DNA of 64,000 nt from Chlamydiales bacterium (GTDB lineage Bacteria > Chlamydiota > Chlamydiia > Chlamydiales > JARBTQ01). Position 1 is the first letter of the stretch, and every line of letters starts with the position of its first letter. A program made the translations under genes and the position numbers. This document shows, piece by piece, positions 36,610 to 47,565 of the stretch. The notes below the pieces were generated by a model. The model was not told the DNA's origin and did not search any database. It saw only the letters and a program-made list of their open reading frames with translations. Location of the stretch: contig JARBTQ010000001.1 in the NCBI GenBank assembly GCA_029240075.1, forward strand, positions 62,001-126,000, in the 5' to 3' direction.

Positions 36610-37296
36610 ATGGAACAAGCACCTGTACTCGTAGCAGAAAAAATTTATAAAAGTTTTGACTATCCAATTCACTTCGAAGTTTTAAATGGTGTCGACTTTA
36701 GCTTAAAACCTGGGGATAGTGTGGCTATTATTGGGCCATCAGGTCAAGGAAAAAGCACTTTTTTACAGTTGTTAGGGGCTTTAGACTCCCCTACTCAAGG
36801 AACAGTAAAGCTTTTAGGAAAAACTGTAACCCCTTATAATAGTGCCTATCTAAGACGCCACCATATAGGCTACATGTTTCAAGCCTTCTACCTTTTAGAA
36901 GATTATACCGTTTTAGAAAACGCACTTATGCCTGCCCGTATCGCCCGTCAGAATACGCAGCCAGGTTCCGAAGCCTACAAGCGATTGGATTCGTTGCTAG
37001 ACAATTTAGGTTTAGGTCATCGCAAATCTTTTAATACTAAATTACTTTCTGGAGGCGAAAAACAACGCTTAGCCTTAGCAAGAGCTTTATGCAATAATCC
37101 CTCTATCCTACTAGCAGATGAACCTACTGGGAATTTAGACCACGATACAGCTCATGACATCTTTCAATTGATGGAAGACTGGGTAAACAATAACCAGACC
37201 TCTCTAGTGATAGCGACCCATGACTTAGAGATCGCTCACCGCTGTGAACGCATTTACCAACTTAAAAATGGTAAGCTCCACTCTATCAAAGAGTAA
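36610..37296 (+). CDS. lolD: Lipoprotein-releasing system ATP-binding protein LolD
   Basis: The 228-residue ABC ATPase has Walker A GPSGQGKST, Q-loop MFQAFYLLEDYTVLEN, signature LSGGEKQRLALARAL and Walker B ILLADEPTGNLD. The MFQ and LxDxTVLEN stretches are typical of the LolD/MacB group. It lies 28 bases after the permease and powers lipoprotein release to LolA. Confidence 0.95.
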   Translation: MEQAPVLVAEKIYKSFDYPIHFEVLNGVDFSLKPGDSVAIIGPSGQGKSTFLQLLGALDSPTQGTVKLLGKTVTPYNSAYLRRHHIGYMFQAFYLLEDYTVLENALMPARIARQNTQPGSEAYKRLDSLLDNLGLGHRKSFNTKLLSGGEKQRLALARALCNNPSILLADEPTGNLDHDTAHDIFQLMEDWVNNNQTSLVIATHDLEIAHRCERIYQLKNGKLHSIKE

Positions 37297-37313
37297 TGCT
37301 GAGCACCATTTAA

Positions 37314-38930
<1,617 letters not shown>

Positions 38931-38942
38931 AGCTTTTCTATA

Positions 38943-38990
38943 GATACTGGCTAAGCTTCTTCTAAGCCTTAGCTAGTATCTCTTATCCCC
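38943..38990 (+). terminator. Hairpin terminator after lysS
   Basis: GATACTGGCTAAG and CTTAGCTAGTATC pair over 12 of 13 positions with a 12-base loop, followed by TCTTATCC. The T tract is weak but the stem is strong. Confidence 0.65.
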
Positions 38991-39098
38991 CTGCTTCCTA
39001 AAATTCCAGCACAATTAAAGATTGCAATCTTTTGCTTAAAAACGTATTAAGAGTTAAAATGATAAAACTTAACGTTCTTTTTAAACTAGGTTAAATTC

Positions 39099-40169
39099 AT
39101 GAAATTAGAACAGGAATCTATCGTATCTTCAGCGATCCGCTCCTTTTGCTCCTCTTTCTTTGCTATACTGGGAATTAGCTTCGCAGGAATTTTAGCATTG
39201 GTTGCATTACTGAGCGTCTTTTCTAACAAGCAAGAGATCGTCTCACAAGCTTCATTTAGCTCTTTATCAGATGCTACAGGAAATCGTATTCCTTTAAGCT
39301 CTAACGCAGCCCGCATTTTAAAAATCGATGTTAAAGGTGTCATTGGATCTAAACATCTAAACGCTGACACCATCTGTGCTCAACTCGATGAATCTCGCCA
39401 TATTGTGGGTGGTAGTGAAAGAATTAAAGGAATTCTACTCAATATCAGCACCCCTGGTGGTTCTGTAATTGACTCTGACATTATCTATCGTGCTTTGCTA
39501 GACTATAAGCAAAAGCATCAAATCCCTATCTACGCTTATGTTGACGGATTATGCGCTTCAGGCGGAATGTATATTGCTTCAGCAGCAGATAAAGTTTACG
39601 CCAGTGATGTTAGTTTAGTAGGACATGTGGGAACTCTAATGGAATTCCTTAACTTCTCTGGGGCTCTAGAAAAACTTGGTATTCAATCTTTGACCTTAAC
39701 GGAAGGAAAAGGAAAAGATGAAATGAATGCTTTCCGTCCTTGGCAGCCTGGTGAAGATGCCCATTGCCGTAAATTACTTCACTACTACTATGAAAGATTT
39801 ATCGATGTTGTTACGAAAGGACGCCCAAAAATAAGCCGAGATGATCTGATTGTAAGGGATGGAGCACATGTTTTTCCAGCTCCTATTGCTGAAGAGTTAG
39901 GATACATTGACCATGCTGGTTCCTCTTTGAGCCACGCCTTGAGTGAACTTGTCAATGCCTCTATCGGAAAAGAAAATCCATACCAATTTGTACAAATTCA
40001 GACTAAGAATTGGTTGAACGATTTATTTGAAGCTAAAAATTCGGTATTTTTTACTGGTAAAGTAAAACATGAACTTCCTTTCCTTACGGAAAGAGCTAGC
40101 CATGCAATTCCTTACTATTACCTTTACGATCCAACAGGTCTTTACGTACAAGAATTGGCTAATCCCTAG
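39099..40169 (+). CDS. sppA: Signal peptide peptidase SppA (S49 serine protease)
   Basis: The 356-residue protein has an N-terminal membrane anchor (about residues 18-43) and the S49 core: LLNISTPGGSVIDSDIIYRA, AYVDGLCASGGMYIASAADK with the catalytic Ser, and SDVSLVGHVGT. It cleaves leftover signal peptides in the membrane. Length fits the short SppA form. The hairpin after it is shared with the convergent neighbour. Confidence 0.9.
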   Translation: MKLEQESIVSSAIRSFCSSFFAILGISFAGILALVALLSVFSNKQEIVSQASFSSLSDATGNRIPLSSNAARILKIDVKGVIGSKHLNADTICAQLDESRHIVGGSERIKGILLNISTPGGSVIDSDIIYRALLDYKQKHQIPIYAYVDGLCASGGMYIASAADKVYASDVSLVGHVGTLMEFLNFSGALEKLGIQSLTLTEGKGKDEMNAFRPWQPGEDAHCRKLLHYYYERFIDVVTKGRPKISRDDLIVRDGAHVFPAPIAEELGYIDHAGSSLSHALSELVNASIGKENPYQFVQIQTKNWLNDLFEAKNSVFFTGKVKHELPFLTERASHAIPYYYLYDPTGLYVQELANP

Positions 40170-40181
40170 TCGTTAGGATAA

Positions 40182-40225
40182 TAGAGGGCTGCCCACCTTA
40201 CATAAAGTAATTTAGCAGCCCCCTA
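40182..40225. terminator. Bidirectional terminator between sppA and the HVA1-like gene
   Basis: TAGAGGGCTGC and GCAGCCCCCTA form a GC-rich stem with one mismatch and a 22-base loop between two convergent genes. Confidence 0.6.
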
Positions 40226-40241
40226 TTGAGACTACCCCTTA

Positions 40242-40466
40242 TTAAATTTCCCTAAGAGAATCTAGCGGCTGAATATAATGATGCCCTGTCTTACTATCTT
40301 CAACTACAACTCTAGCTTTATCTTGATGTGATGCCATCGTCGTTGGTTTTTTCTTCTTTGATTTAGCACCTTCTTCGTTAACAGGTTCTATAATTCGCCC
40401 TTTTGCTTGTTGCCCACTTGGAGTTGTCCATATCACTTGGTGACCGGTTGAAAATCTGTCAGCCAT
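40242..40466 (-). CDS. Small HVA1/DUF2945-type protein
   Basis: From the ATG at 40466, preceded by AAGGAGAG on the minus strand, this 74-residue protein reads ADRFSTGHQVIWTTPSGQQA, GRIIEPV, a basic KSKKKK tract and ARVVVEDSKTGHHYIQPLDS. It matches the short tudor-like DUF2945 (hypervirulence-associated) fold found widely in bacteria and fungi; its function is poorly known. An upstream in-frame ATG at 40514 lacks a ribosome site. Confidence 0.75.
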   Translation of the reverse strand: MADRFSTGHQVIWTTPSGQQAKGRIIEPVNEEGAKSKKKKPTTMASHQDKARVVVEDSKTGHHYIQPLDSLREI

Positions 40467-40514
40467 GATCTCTCTCCTTCCCTTTTGGATACATAAAAGT
40501 ATGTTTTTGATCAT

Positions 40515-40869
40515 CGTTGCTTAGATGATTATGGATATTTTACTTGTTTTACATTGAAAAGGAAGCTTTTTTCTCAGAAAATTAAGATCTAGTTGGCTTT
40601 TAGACTCTTACTTTGCACTAGTTCCCAGTATAAGACCACTAGAGTAGTTTGAAGCAATAAAGCATTGTTACAAATGCCCTAATAAAATAGAGCTTTAAGG
40701 TACAGCACTATCAACGGCTCACATTTATAGTTTCAAAATTAATTTCACAAAAGCCATTAATTATTTATAATTAGCATATGCAAATTAGAATCAAAAACTC
40801 TTAATAAAAAATAAATATATGTATGCTCTAATCACTTTTATCTTAATAAATAGTAACCAAGAGATGATC
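40515..40869. other. Divergent intergenic region
   Basis: AT-rich spacer between the HVA1-like gene and the NADAR gene. It must hold two divergent promoters. I see no hairpin, RNA gene or repeat that I can support. Confidence 0.4.
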
Positions 40870-42483
40870 ATGAGCGGTGATACCCATATTAAATCTTTAA
40901 AGATTCATTATGAGCAGGCTGGTGGAGAGGAGAATTTTAAAAATATTGGGAATGATATCAAACTTGCAAATACTAGCATACACGGTAGAACTTATGCTCT
41001 AATTAGAGTAGGCAAAAATAAAAAAGACGATAAGGATGAGCCCGAATGGATCCGCGTCACTGTTTCTAAAACTGACCAAGTTGCATTAGCAACTCTCATG
41101 GTTTTAAAAAAGCAACTCCAAGACTATACAGCTACGAAAGGTAACAGCATTGATAGCTTTTTTAAAGGAGGCAAAGTTACTGTTCAAGTGACAGAAAATA
41201 AAGATGGTCATTACAAATTTGAGCATGCTAATAAAGAACTACATAACCATCTTAAGAACATGCAAGAAGGTATTAAGGAAAAATACACAAATATCTCCAA
41301 ATCTGGAGAGAAGCATGAAAAGTACAATGATTTAGGCAATATTGAAAATATCGATACTTACTTCAGTAGAAAGGTAAATCGCACCAAAAAAAAATATTCC
41401 GATTTAGTTACTTCCCCTAGTACAACGTCAAATAATACAAGTAGTAAAATAGGAATATCCTCACCCATACAAAGCGTTCAAGCTAATCCGACATCCAATG
41501 GTGCTAAATTTTCAGATATAGTTCCATTTGAACGTCCTATCAAAAATTTGAAGAAAAACAATTTCGATAACAATAAGATTCGTGAAAAAATTATAAAAGA
41601 TAAAAAAAGTAATGAATTATATTTAGAAGTTAAAAACTCTTTATATTTAACTAAAAATGAAACTAGCAAAAAAGCTATAGTTAACCGGAATTTAATGCAT
41701 AATGGAAAGCCTCTAAATCCTATAGATAAAAATTGGCAAAAGTTGGGTATTTGCGATCCTGAGTATAGGATAGATTTTTATCAAGGTAAAGAGGGTAATG
41801 GAACAAATTCTCCAGTTAAAGCCTTCTATGAATTAACTAACTTCGCAACTACTGATATTCATAATTTTGAAAATGCAAAGCCTATATTCATTTATAAGAA
41901 GTCTGAAGACGATGAACCTAAGGAGTTTTATTCTACTGAACAGTTTTTCCAGTGGGCCAAATTTGAAGGTTATCCTGTTACTCAGGAAAAGATTCTGGCA
42001 ACAAAAAACCCTGCAGAGATTTACCGCATAGCAAACTCTGATAAAGTAAATTCCTCTGCTCTTCCCCCTACGTTTAATAGATCAAACTGGGAAAGATCCA
42101 TTAATTTATCCGAATTCAAAGATAAATTGTACCTTCCTGAAGATATAGCCAATGATATTAATAACACCTTTAATTGGAAGTATAAAGACTATGTTATGCT
42201 ACAGGCATTGCGGGCAAAATTCAACAACGATCCTTGGAAAGATATTCTATTGAGTACTGGTGACGCCTACTTAATTGAAAGCGCAATTAAAAAAAATAAC
42301 AAGGGATTTGACGATTCCTATTGGGGAATCGCTTCTTCTGCAGGAAATTCAAAACAAGGATGGCCAGCACTAGATGTCGGGCATAATAAACTAGGTAAAT
42401 TGTTAATGATCGTTAGAGCTGAAATTCAATATCTAGATCATGGTGGATCTCAGTCAGCTTCTAGCTCAAAAAACTTTTCCTAA
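40870..42483 (+). CDS. Protein with C-terminal NADAR (YbiA-like) domain and novel N-terminal region
   Basis: The C-terminal ~200 of 537 residues carry NADAR/YbiA motifs: FYELTNFATTDI, FYSTEQFFQWAKFEGYP, DYVMLQALRAKFNNDPWKDI, LLSTGDAYLIESA, DSYWGIASSAG and NKLGKLLMIVRAE. NADAR domains hydrolyse N-glycosidic bonds of riboflavin intermediates or ADP-ribose adducts (for example on guanine). The ~300-residue N-terminal part is Lys/Asn/Ser-rich with no domain I know and may be a secretion or targeting region. The start at 40870 has AAGAG upstream; ATGs at 40864 and 40819 are alternatives. Confidence 0.82.
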   Translation: MSGDTHIKSLKIHYEQAGGEENFKNIGNDIKLANTSIHGRTYALIRVGKNKKDDKDEPEWIRVTVSKTDQVALATLMVLKKQLQDYTATKGNSIDSFFKGGKVTVQVTENKDGHYKFEHANKELHNHLKNMQEGIKEKYTNISKSGEKHEKYNDLGNIENIDTYFSRKVNRTKKKYSDLVTSPSTTSNNTSSKIGISSPIQSVQANPTSNGAKFSDIVPFERPIKNLKKNNFDNNKIREKIIKDKKSNELYLEVKNSLYLTKNETSKKAIVNRNLMHNGKPLNPIDKNWQKLGICDPEYRIDFYQGKEGNGTNSPVKAFYELTNFATTDIHNFENAKPIFIYKKSEDDEPKEFYSTEQFFQWAKFEGYPVTQEKILATKNPAEIYRIANSDKVNSSALPPTFNRSNWERSINLSEFKDKLYLPEDIANDINNTFNWKYKDYVMLQALRAKFNNDPWKDILLSTGDAYLIESAIKKNNKGFDDSYWGIASSAGNSKQGWPALDVGHNKLGKLLMIVRAEIQYLDHGGSQSASSSKNFS

Positions 42484-42691
42484 AACGTTTCATTATAAAT
42501 AAAATCCTTTTTTATAGTATGCACTCATTCTTGCGGGAACGGAACACCAGTTCCCGCATCTTGTCTTAACTTTTAGATAAAAATTGATAAAAAGCGCTAA
42601 ATAAAGGTAAATTATATTCCGATAATTATACCATTTTGTGGTATGAATTTGTTTAAATGAACGGAATAAATGTTTTAACCTAAGAGCGCCT

Positions 42692-44041
42692 ATGTTTTCC
42701 TTTTTCAAAGCGCCCCCAGCTATAAAAGAGATAGAGGACCCCGCTACTATCGATAAAGAATATAAATACTGGCGGATGCGTATTTTCTATTCTATCTATA
42801 TAGGGTATACTTTTTTCTACTTCTCTCGTACCAGCTATGCAAATACAAAGCCTGCTCTTGGCGCAGCTTTAGAATACAGCAATAGTGAATTGGGAATCAT
42901 CACTTCTGCCTTTGCTATGAGCTATGGTATTAGTAAATTTGTAAGTGGAATCCTTTCCGACCGTTCCAATGTCCGCTACTTCATGGCATTCGGTTTAATC
43001 ATGGCTGGAATTGCGAATATCTTATTTGGTATGAGCTCTTCTATTACTATGTTTGCCCTTCTGTGGGGTTTAAATGGCTGGTTCCAAGGCTTTGGATGGC
43101 CCCCTGTCGCCAAGACACTAACACAATGGTACTCTAAATCAGAACGAGGACGCTGGTGGAGTTTCTTAAATACATCGCACAATATGGGAGCCCTCTTTAC
43201 TCCGATCATCCTATCAGCAATTATCACTTATGCTTCTAGCAGAGGATTTGAAGGGTGGCGCTTCGGTATGTATTTTCCAGGAATGATGAGTATCTTAATG
43301 GGTATTTTTCTTATCAATCGCCTCCGGGATGTTCCACAAACATTAGGCCTCCCCCCCATTGAAAAGTACCGTAATGATTACCCAGATCAAAAAGTAACCT
43401 CTGACAAAGATGATCAACCTTCTGTTAGAAAGATTCTCGTACAGTACATTCTTAGTAACCCTTATATGTGGATATTAGGTCTTTCCTACCTCTTCGTCTA
43501 TATGATCCGCTCTGGAACAACTGAATGGATCCCTAAATACTTAATGGAAACTAAAGGGTATACACTGCCTGCAGCAAGCACAGCGATTACTAGTTTTGAA
43601 CTAGGGGGACTGACGGGAAACCTTACGGCTGGTTGGATCTCTGATAAAATTTTTAGAGGAAAAAGGGCTCCAGTAAACGTTCTTTTCAGCTTATCTGCTA
43701 TGAGCGCTGTCATTCTCTTAGCTTTTCTTCCTAATTTAATGACTGATACTCCCTGGTTAAACTATTTTGTCATTGCTTTAACAGGATTTTGTGTTTTCGG
43801 CCCTCAAATGCTCATTGGAGTCGCTGCAGCTGAAGCGTGCCATAAGAAAGCAGCTGGAACAGCAACGGGATTCATTTCTATCTTTGCTTACTCGGGTGTT
43901 TTTCTAACAGGATACCCTTTAGGGGTATTAATTGATCATTATGGATGGAATGGACTTTTTATTGCATTAGCATCAGCCGGTGGTATAGCTGCTTTACTCT
44001 TGATGACAATGCTTAGCACTCGGACCAAAACTAACAACTAG
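42692..44041 (+). CDS. uhpC: Hexose-phosphate:phosphate antiporter (UhpC/UhpT type)
   Basis: The 449-residue MFS protein has 12 membrane segments and family motifs of organophosphate:Pi antiporters: YIGYTFFYFSRTSYANTKPA near the first segment, LSDRSNVRYFMAFGLI (loop 2-3) and WFQGFGWPPVAKTLTQWYSK. Chlamydia UhpC imports glucose-6-phosphate from the host cytosol, which feeds glycogen synthesis and fits with glgB further right. Confidence 0.93.
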   Translation: MFSFFKAPPAIKEIEDPATIDKEYKYWRMRIFYSIYIGYTFFYFSRTSYANTKPALGAALEYSNSELGIITSAFAMSYGISKFVSGILSDRSNVRYFMAFGLIMAGIANILFGMSSSITMFALLWGLNGWFQGFGWPPVAKTLTQWYSKSERGRWWSFLNTSHNMGALFTPIILSAIITYASSRGFEGWRFGMYFPGMMSILMGIFLINRLRDVPQTLGLPPIEKYRNDYPDQKVTSDKDDQPSVRKILVQYILSNPYMWILGLSYLFVYMIRSGTTEWIPKYLMETKGYTLPAASTAITSFELGGLTGNLTAGWISDKIFRGKRAPVNVLFSLSAMSAVILLAFLPNLMTDTPWLNYFVIALTGFCVFGPQMLIGVAAAEACHKKAAGTATGFISIFAYSGVFLTGYPLGVLIDHYGWNGLFIALASAGGIAALLLMTMLSTRTKTNN

Positions 44042-44043
44042 TA

Positions 44044-44072
44044 TTAGAAAGGGGGCCTCCCCTTTCTAACAT
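44044..44072. terminator. Terminator between convergent uhpC and membrane-protein genes
   Basis: TTAGAAAGGGG and CCCCTTTCTAA form a perfect 11-bp stem with a four-base loop, followed on the plus strand by CATCTTTTGC. It is placed to serve both convergent genes. Confidence 0.8.
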
Positions 44073-44084
44073 CTTTTGCTTTAG

Positions 44085-44834
44085 CTAACTCTGTTTCTCC
44101 TGCATGAGTACAATATTTGCTGCGAGAGTAAGACCCAAACTGCCAAACATCACCTGCACTATAGCTAATAAAAATTTATTGCTTGTCTCTCCTAAAATCC
44201 CACCCAAAAATATAATACTTCCAGCTATAAGCGAGACTATGAGGATTAGTAAGATATAAGCAGCTCCAATCTTTAATATAGCACCTTCAGTACGCTTTAG
44301 ACTGAAATTGATAGGATTGTGTAAGTCTTTTGCAATGCCTATAGAAAACAATGAAAGCCTAATGTAAGCATAGAACAAGCCTATACACAGCCCTATAGTT
44401 GAACATATGGTAAACGCACTATTAAGCCCTTCAGGTACAAAACGATTTATTGAGGTCACTAAATAATAAAAAGCACCGAAGCTCACTACCATGATAAAAG
44501 TAAGGCATAAGCTATACCCTAAATAGCGCAACTCTTTATCACCAAAGTTAATCTCTAAAATGTTTTCCTTTCGCTTTTTGCTTAGTACAAATTGCAACCA
44601 CTGCACTGAGAATGCCACGGATGTTACAAGCTGACAGATGACAAGAAATAGAATTAGCCAATTAGTGGAGTCTGATTGTTTAAAAATGCTTTGATTTCCA
44701 GATAAAACTAGAGATGCTGTGCTCACAAAAAACCATAAAAATGAGATTCTCATTAATTCTCTAAATTCTTGTTTTAGAAATAGAAAACTCTGTTTTAAAA
44801 CTTGTATCACACCAAAATTATTATTACACTTCAT
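44085..44834 (-). CDS. Polytopic membrane protein of unknown function
   Basis: The 249-residue protein has about six hydrophobic segments (near residues 28-45, 60-75, 105-125, 140-162, 190-215 and 220-240) and no motif I recognise. The short N-terminus before the first segment and the lack of charged transport motifs leave the role open. It ends at the shared uhpC terminator. Confidence 0.7.
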   Translation of the reverse strand: MKCNNNFGVIQVLKQSFLFLKQEFRELMRISFLWFFVSTASLVLSGNQSIFKQSDSTNWLILFLVICQLVTSVAFSVQWLQFVLSKKRKENILEINFGDKELRYLGYSLCLTFIMVVSFGAFYYLVTSINRFVPEGLNSAFTICSTIGLCIGLFYAYIRLSLFSIGIAKDLHNPINFSLKRTEGAILKIGAAYILLILIVSLIAGSIIFLGGILGETSNKFLLAIVQVMFGSLGLTLAANIVLMQEKQS

Positions 44835-45199
44835 AAGTCATCTCTTAACTATTATTAAAATAAAATATACAACAATGTAAGTAATAATTTCTTTTTATAC
44901 AACAACTAATTTAGGATTCAAGCAAGCAAAGTATTTTTATGATAGCTAGTGAAGGTAAGTCTTTCGTAAAGATAAAGTAAAGTTTTGTCCTTAAAAATAA
45001 ATTTTAAGCATGTCTATAAATCCATTATTTCAGCTAAACTTTAATGGAGTCTATCGCAGAATTTTTCTATTTTTCTAATTTTATTTGGGTATTTGACCTG
45101 TTTGTAAAAAGGCAAATTGTTTTTGCTAAATTTCCCACTTTTCCTCTTCCATGAGGAAGCTATTTCTACAAACTCAATAAATAAAAAAAGGAGGTTTTT
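44835..45199. other. Divergent intergenic region
   Basis: 365 bases between the leftward membrane protein gene and the rightward DUF2267 gene. It holds a small stem (TTCCTC/GAGGAA at 45141-45158) in the leader of the DUF2267 gene and a very strong AAGGAGG ribosome site near 45188. Nothing else is evident. Confidence 0.4.
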
Positions 45200-45655
45200 A
45201 TGTCTCAATCTTGTGCAGATCTTTTTACACCAACTCTACAAAAGACAGACGCTTGGCTAAACGATCTTATGTTAGAGCTTAGTTTAGAACCTAGCTTAGA
45301 CAACAAACATAAAGCTTACTCTGCTATGCGCGCTGTTTTACACGCATTAAGAGATCGTCTTTCTGTTGATGTCGTGGCTCATTTTAGTGCCCAACTTCCT
45401 ATGCTGATTCGAGGTTTCTTTTTTGAGGGATGGCACCCCGCCGGAACTCCTCTAAAAATTAGGAATATGGAAGATTTTCTAGACTTGGTTTGCCAATATG
45501 CGCATGACACCCCTTTTATCGTTCAAAATACTGAAGACATTGCACGAAGCGTTTTTATGGTTTTGTGTAAGCACTTAGGTGGGGAGATGGATAAATTGAA
45601 ATTGACTTTACCAGAACAAGTCACACGTTTGTGGCCTGCAGCTTATCTTGTATAA
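45200..45655 (+). CDS. DUF2267-domain protein
   Basis: The 151-residue protein matches DUF2267: LQKTDAWLNDLMLEL, AYSAMRAVLHALRDRLSVD, AHFSAQLPMLIRGFFFEGW and ARSVFMVLCKHL. The family has unknown function and often occurs in stress-related contexts. It has an unusually good ribosome site (AAGGAGG), suggesting high expression. Confidence 0.85.
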   Translation: MSQSCADLFTPTLQKTDAWLNDLMLELSLEPSLDNKHKAYSAMRAVLHALRDRLSVDVVAHFSAQLPMLIRGFFFEGWHPAGTPLKIRNMEDFLDLVCQYAHDTPFIVQNTEDIARSVFMVLCKHLGGEMDKLKLTLPEQVTRLWPAAYLV

Positions 45656-45677
45656 TATAACAAGACTGTCTAAGATT

Positions 45678-45726
45678 AAGCTCTACCTTTAACTATAAAC
45701 ACGAAATAGAAGTAGAGCTTTTCCTA
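45678..45726 (+). terminator. Terminator-like hairpin after the DUF2267 gene
   Basis: AAGCTCTAC and GTAGAGCTT form a 9-bp stem with a 25-base loop, followed by TTCCT. A wider ACTGTCTA (45665) / TAGACAGT (45773) pair encloses it, so the whole region could fold as one larger structure. Confidence 0.5.
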
Positions 45727-45833
45727 CGTCTAGTCCTATTTAAATCGAGTAAATATAATAAAAGATTTTATCTAGACAGTTGAATAGAACCTCGAGTATG
45801 ATTTTAATTAAAAATTTATAAGCTTTTTAATCT

Positions 45834-46724
45834 ATGTCCTTAGTAGCAGCTCATATCCCTATCTTTTCAGCATGGTTTTGTGTCTTAAGCAGGTCTATTT
45901 TGACTGTGGTGGACCGTAAGCTATTTGCTTACGAGGAGGGAAGCTTTGCGACTAAGCTTGTACTTAATACTTATTGCCCACTTGCTTTTGCTATTACATT
46001 TGCCCTTTTGTATGGTGATTATACCCATTATTTCTGGTTTTATGTTTTTTCACCAGGGGTTATTTTGAGTGGATTATGCTCTCAATTTTCGGCGCTTTCA
46101 TTCTCTGCAGCATTCAAAGAGATGTCTATCAAAGATGTTGCTTTAGCTAATAAATTGACAGATGTTCTCATCCCTCTTTTTCATTATTTCTACTTAGGGC
46201 GTTTTGTAGCACATGAGTATGTTTTCACTTTGGCTACAACTGTTATATTTATTATCTTGATGTTTAAAGAGACATCTTTTTCCTCGAAATTTGCTGTTTA
46301 TACCCCCTTCATTGTTTTATCGACGTTACTACAAGCAGTTGTTAATCAGGTTTTTTGTGTAGCAGATACGATCCCAGACTTAAAAGCTTTTTTAGTTTTT
46401 ATGCCATGTGTCTTATTTTGGCGTTGTGTGGCTGTAACGATTCCCTATTCTTGGAAAACTGAAAAACTACAGCTCAACTCATTTCGGCAATTTACTTCCT
46501 ATCATGTGATCTTTATGAGAGCAGGTTTGGGTTTTCTAGCACAGGCTGCTTTCTTTTATAGTATTACCCGAGGTAAATCTACTGTAACTTGGGCGGTGCT
46601 TAATTCGACGATTTTGTTTGCTTGCGCTGCAGGCCACTTATTCTTAAAAGAAAGATTAAGTCCCAAAATTTTTGCTGCTTTAATCGTTTTTGTAGCTCTT
46701 TCATTGCTTTTTGGCTCGATGTAG
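45834..46724 (+). CDS. DMT-superfamily (EamA-like) membrane transporter
   Basis: The 296-residue protein has about 10 membrane segments in two halves, with FSAAFKEMSIKDVALANKLT in the first and GKSTVTWAVLNSTILFACAA plus HLFLKERLSPKIFAALIVF in the second, as in drug/metabolite transporters. The substrate is unknown. It converges on the GST gene. Confidence 0.78.
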   Translation: MSLVAAHIPIFSAWFCVLSRSILTVVDRKLFAYEEGSFATKLVLNTYCPLAFAITFALLYGDYTHYFWFYVFSPGVILSGLCSQFSALSFSAAFKEMSIKDVALANKLTDVLIPLFHYFYLGRFVAHEYVFTLATTVIFIILMFKETSFSSKFAVYTPFIVLSTLLQAVVNQVFCVADTIPDLKAFLVFMPCVLFWRCVAVTIPYSWKTEKLQLNSFRQFTSYHVIFMRAGLGFLAQAAFFYSITRGKSTVTWAVLNSTILFACAAGHLFLKERLSPKIFAALIVFVALSLLFGSM

Positions 46725-46770
46725 TCGAAAAAGTTCACCGGAAAGAGGATTTTCCGATGAACGAGATAAG

Positions 46771-47502
46771 TTAGGTGTTTTTTAAAGATGCTTTGATGCA
46801 AGGATCCTTCATTACTTTTTCTAAGTATTTTTCTAAAAGAGGATAATCTTTCATATCGAAGGAAACCTCTGCAAATTTTAGATCTATAAAATGTTGAATA
46901 ACTGCAATATCAGCAATTGTTAAATCATCACCTACAAGGTATTTCCCTTTGCTTTTAACAAGCGAGCTTTCTAAATAATTCAAAATTGTAGGTGCTTTAG
47001 CTAAAGCTTCTTTAATTTTTTCTTGATCAGGCTCTACTTTTAAAAGCTTAGGCTTTACAAACTGCTCTACAAAAAGAGGATGCAAAACTTCTGTCATTGT
47101 AGTATCTGCATATTTTTCAAACCAAAGGGCTTGAGCATAAGCTTTTGCTTTCTTCGGATAAACAGGGTGTTTGCACCAATTTTTTTCTAAAAAGGCTACG
47201 ATGACACTAGAATCTGCCAAACTAAATTCTTTATAAGTTATTGCGGGAATCTTACCAAGAGGACTGGCATCCTGAAAGGCTTGAGGGACATCCATCCCTT
47301 GAGCTTTAAGTAAAGCCACAGGTAGAACAGGTTCATTGTGATAAGGAATGTGCTTGTGTTCTAATACAGCAACTACCTTGCGTACAAATGGAGAAATAGG
47401 TGTTCCCCAAACTTGAACTGTTTCTTTTTCAATGCTAGCATAACTTGTAAAACCTGCAAATAGATTCATTGCAGCAAGTACCGCTAATAATATCTTTTTC
47501 AT
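46771..47502 (-). CDS. Glutathione S-transferase-like protein with Sec signal peptide
   Basis: After a clear signal peptide (MKKILLAVLAAMNLFAGF, cleavage near SYAS, about residue 23) comes a complete GST: thioredoxin-like half VWGTPISPFVRKV, SPLGKIPAITYKEFSLADSS with the cis-Pro and ADSS glutathione motifs, and a helical half with YLVGDDLTIADIAVIQHF. Bacterial GSTs are normally cytoplasmic, so export is unusual. The candidate catalytic Ser is in TPISPF. It is transcribed after the TetR gene, with a palindrome in the 63-base gap. Confidence 0.85.
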   Translation of the reverse strand: MKKILLAVLAAMNLFAGFTSYASIEKETVQVWGTPISPFVRKVVAVLEHKHIPYHNEPVLPVALLKAQGMDVPQAFQDASPLGKIPAITYKEFSLADSSVIVAFLEKNWCKHPVYPKKAKAYAQALWFEKYADTTMTEVLHPLFVEQFVKPKLLKVEPDQEKIKEALAKAPTILNYLESSLVKSKGKYLVGDDLTIADIAVIQHFIDLKFAEVSFDMKDYPLLEKYLEKVMKDPCIKASLKNT

Positions 47503-47529
47503 GAGATCCCCTCTCTGGTGTTAAATAAA

Positions 47530-47555
47530 AACAATCTACTAATTGATAGGTTGTT
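47530..47555 (-). promoter_or_regulatory. Candidate TetR operator upstream of the GST gene
   Basis: AACAATCTACTAA and TTGATAGGTTGTT form a 26-bp imperfect palindrome (10 of 13 positions symmetric). It lies in the short gap between the TetR stop and the GST start. Confidence 0.45.
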
Positions 47556-47565
47556 TATTCTCTTT

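Noticed and set aside
45665-45780. Large fold around ACTGTCTA/TAGACAGT as a small RNA or riboswitch
   Set aside because: Only eight paired bases over ~100 bases; no known riboswitch motif; the inner terminator explains the local structure.
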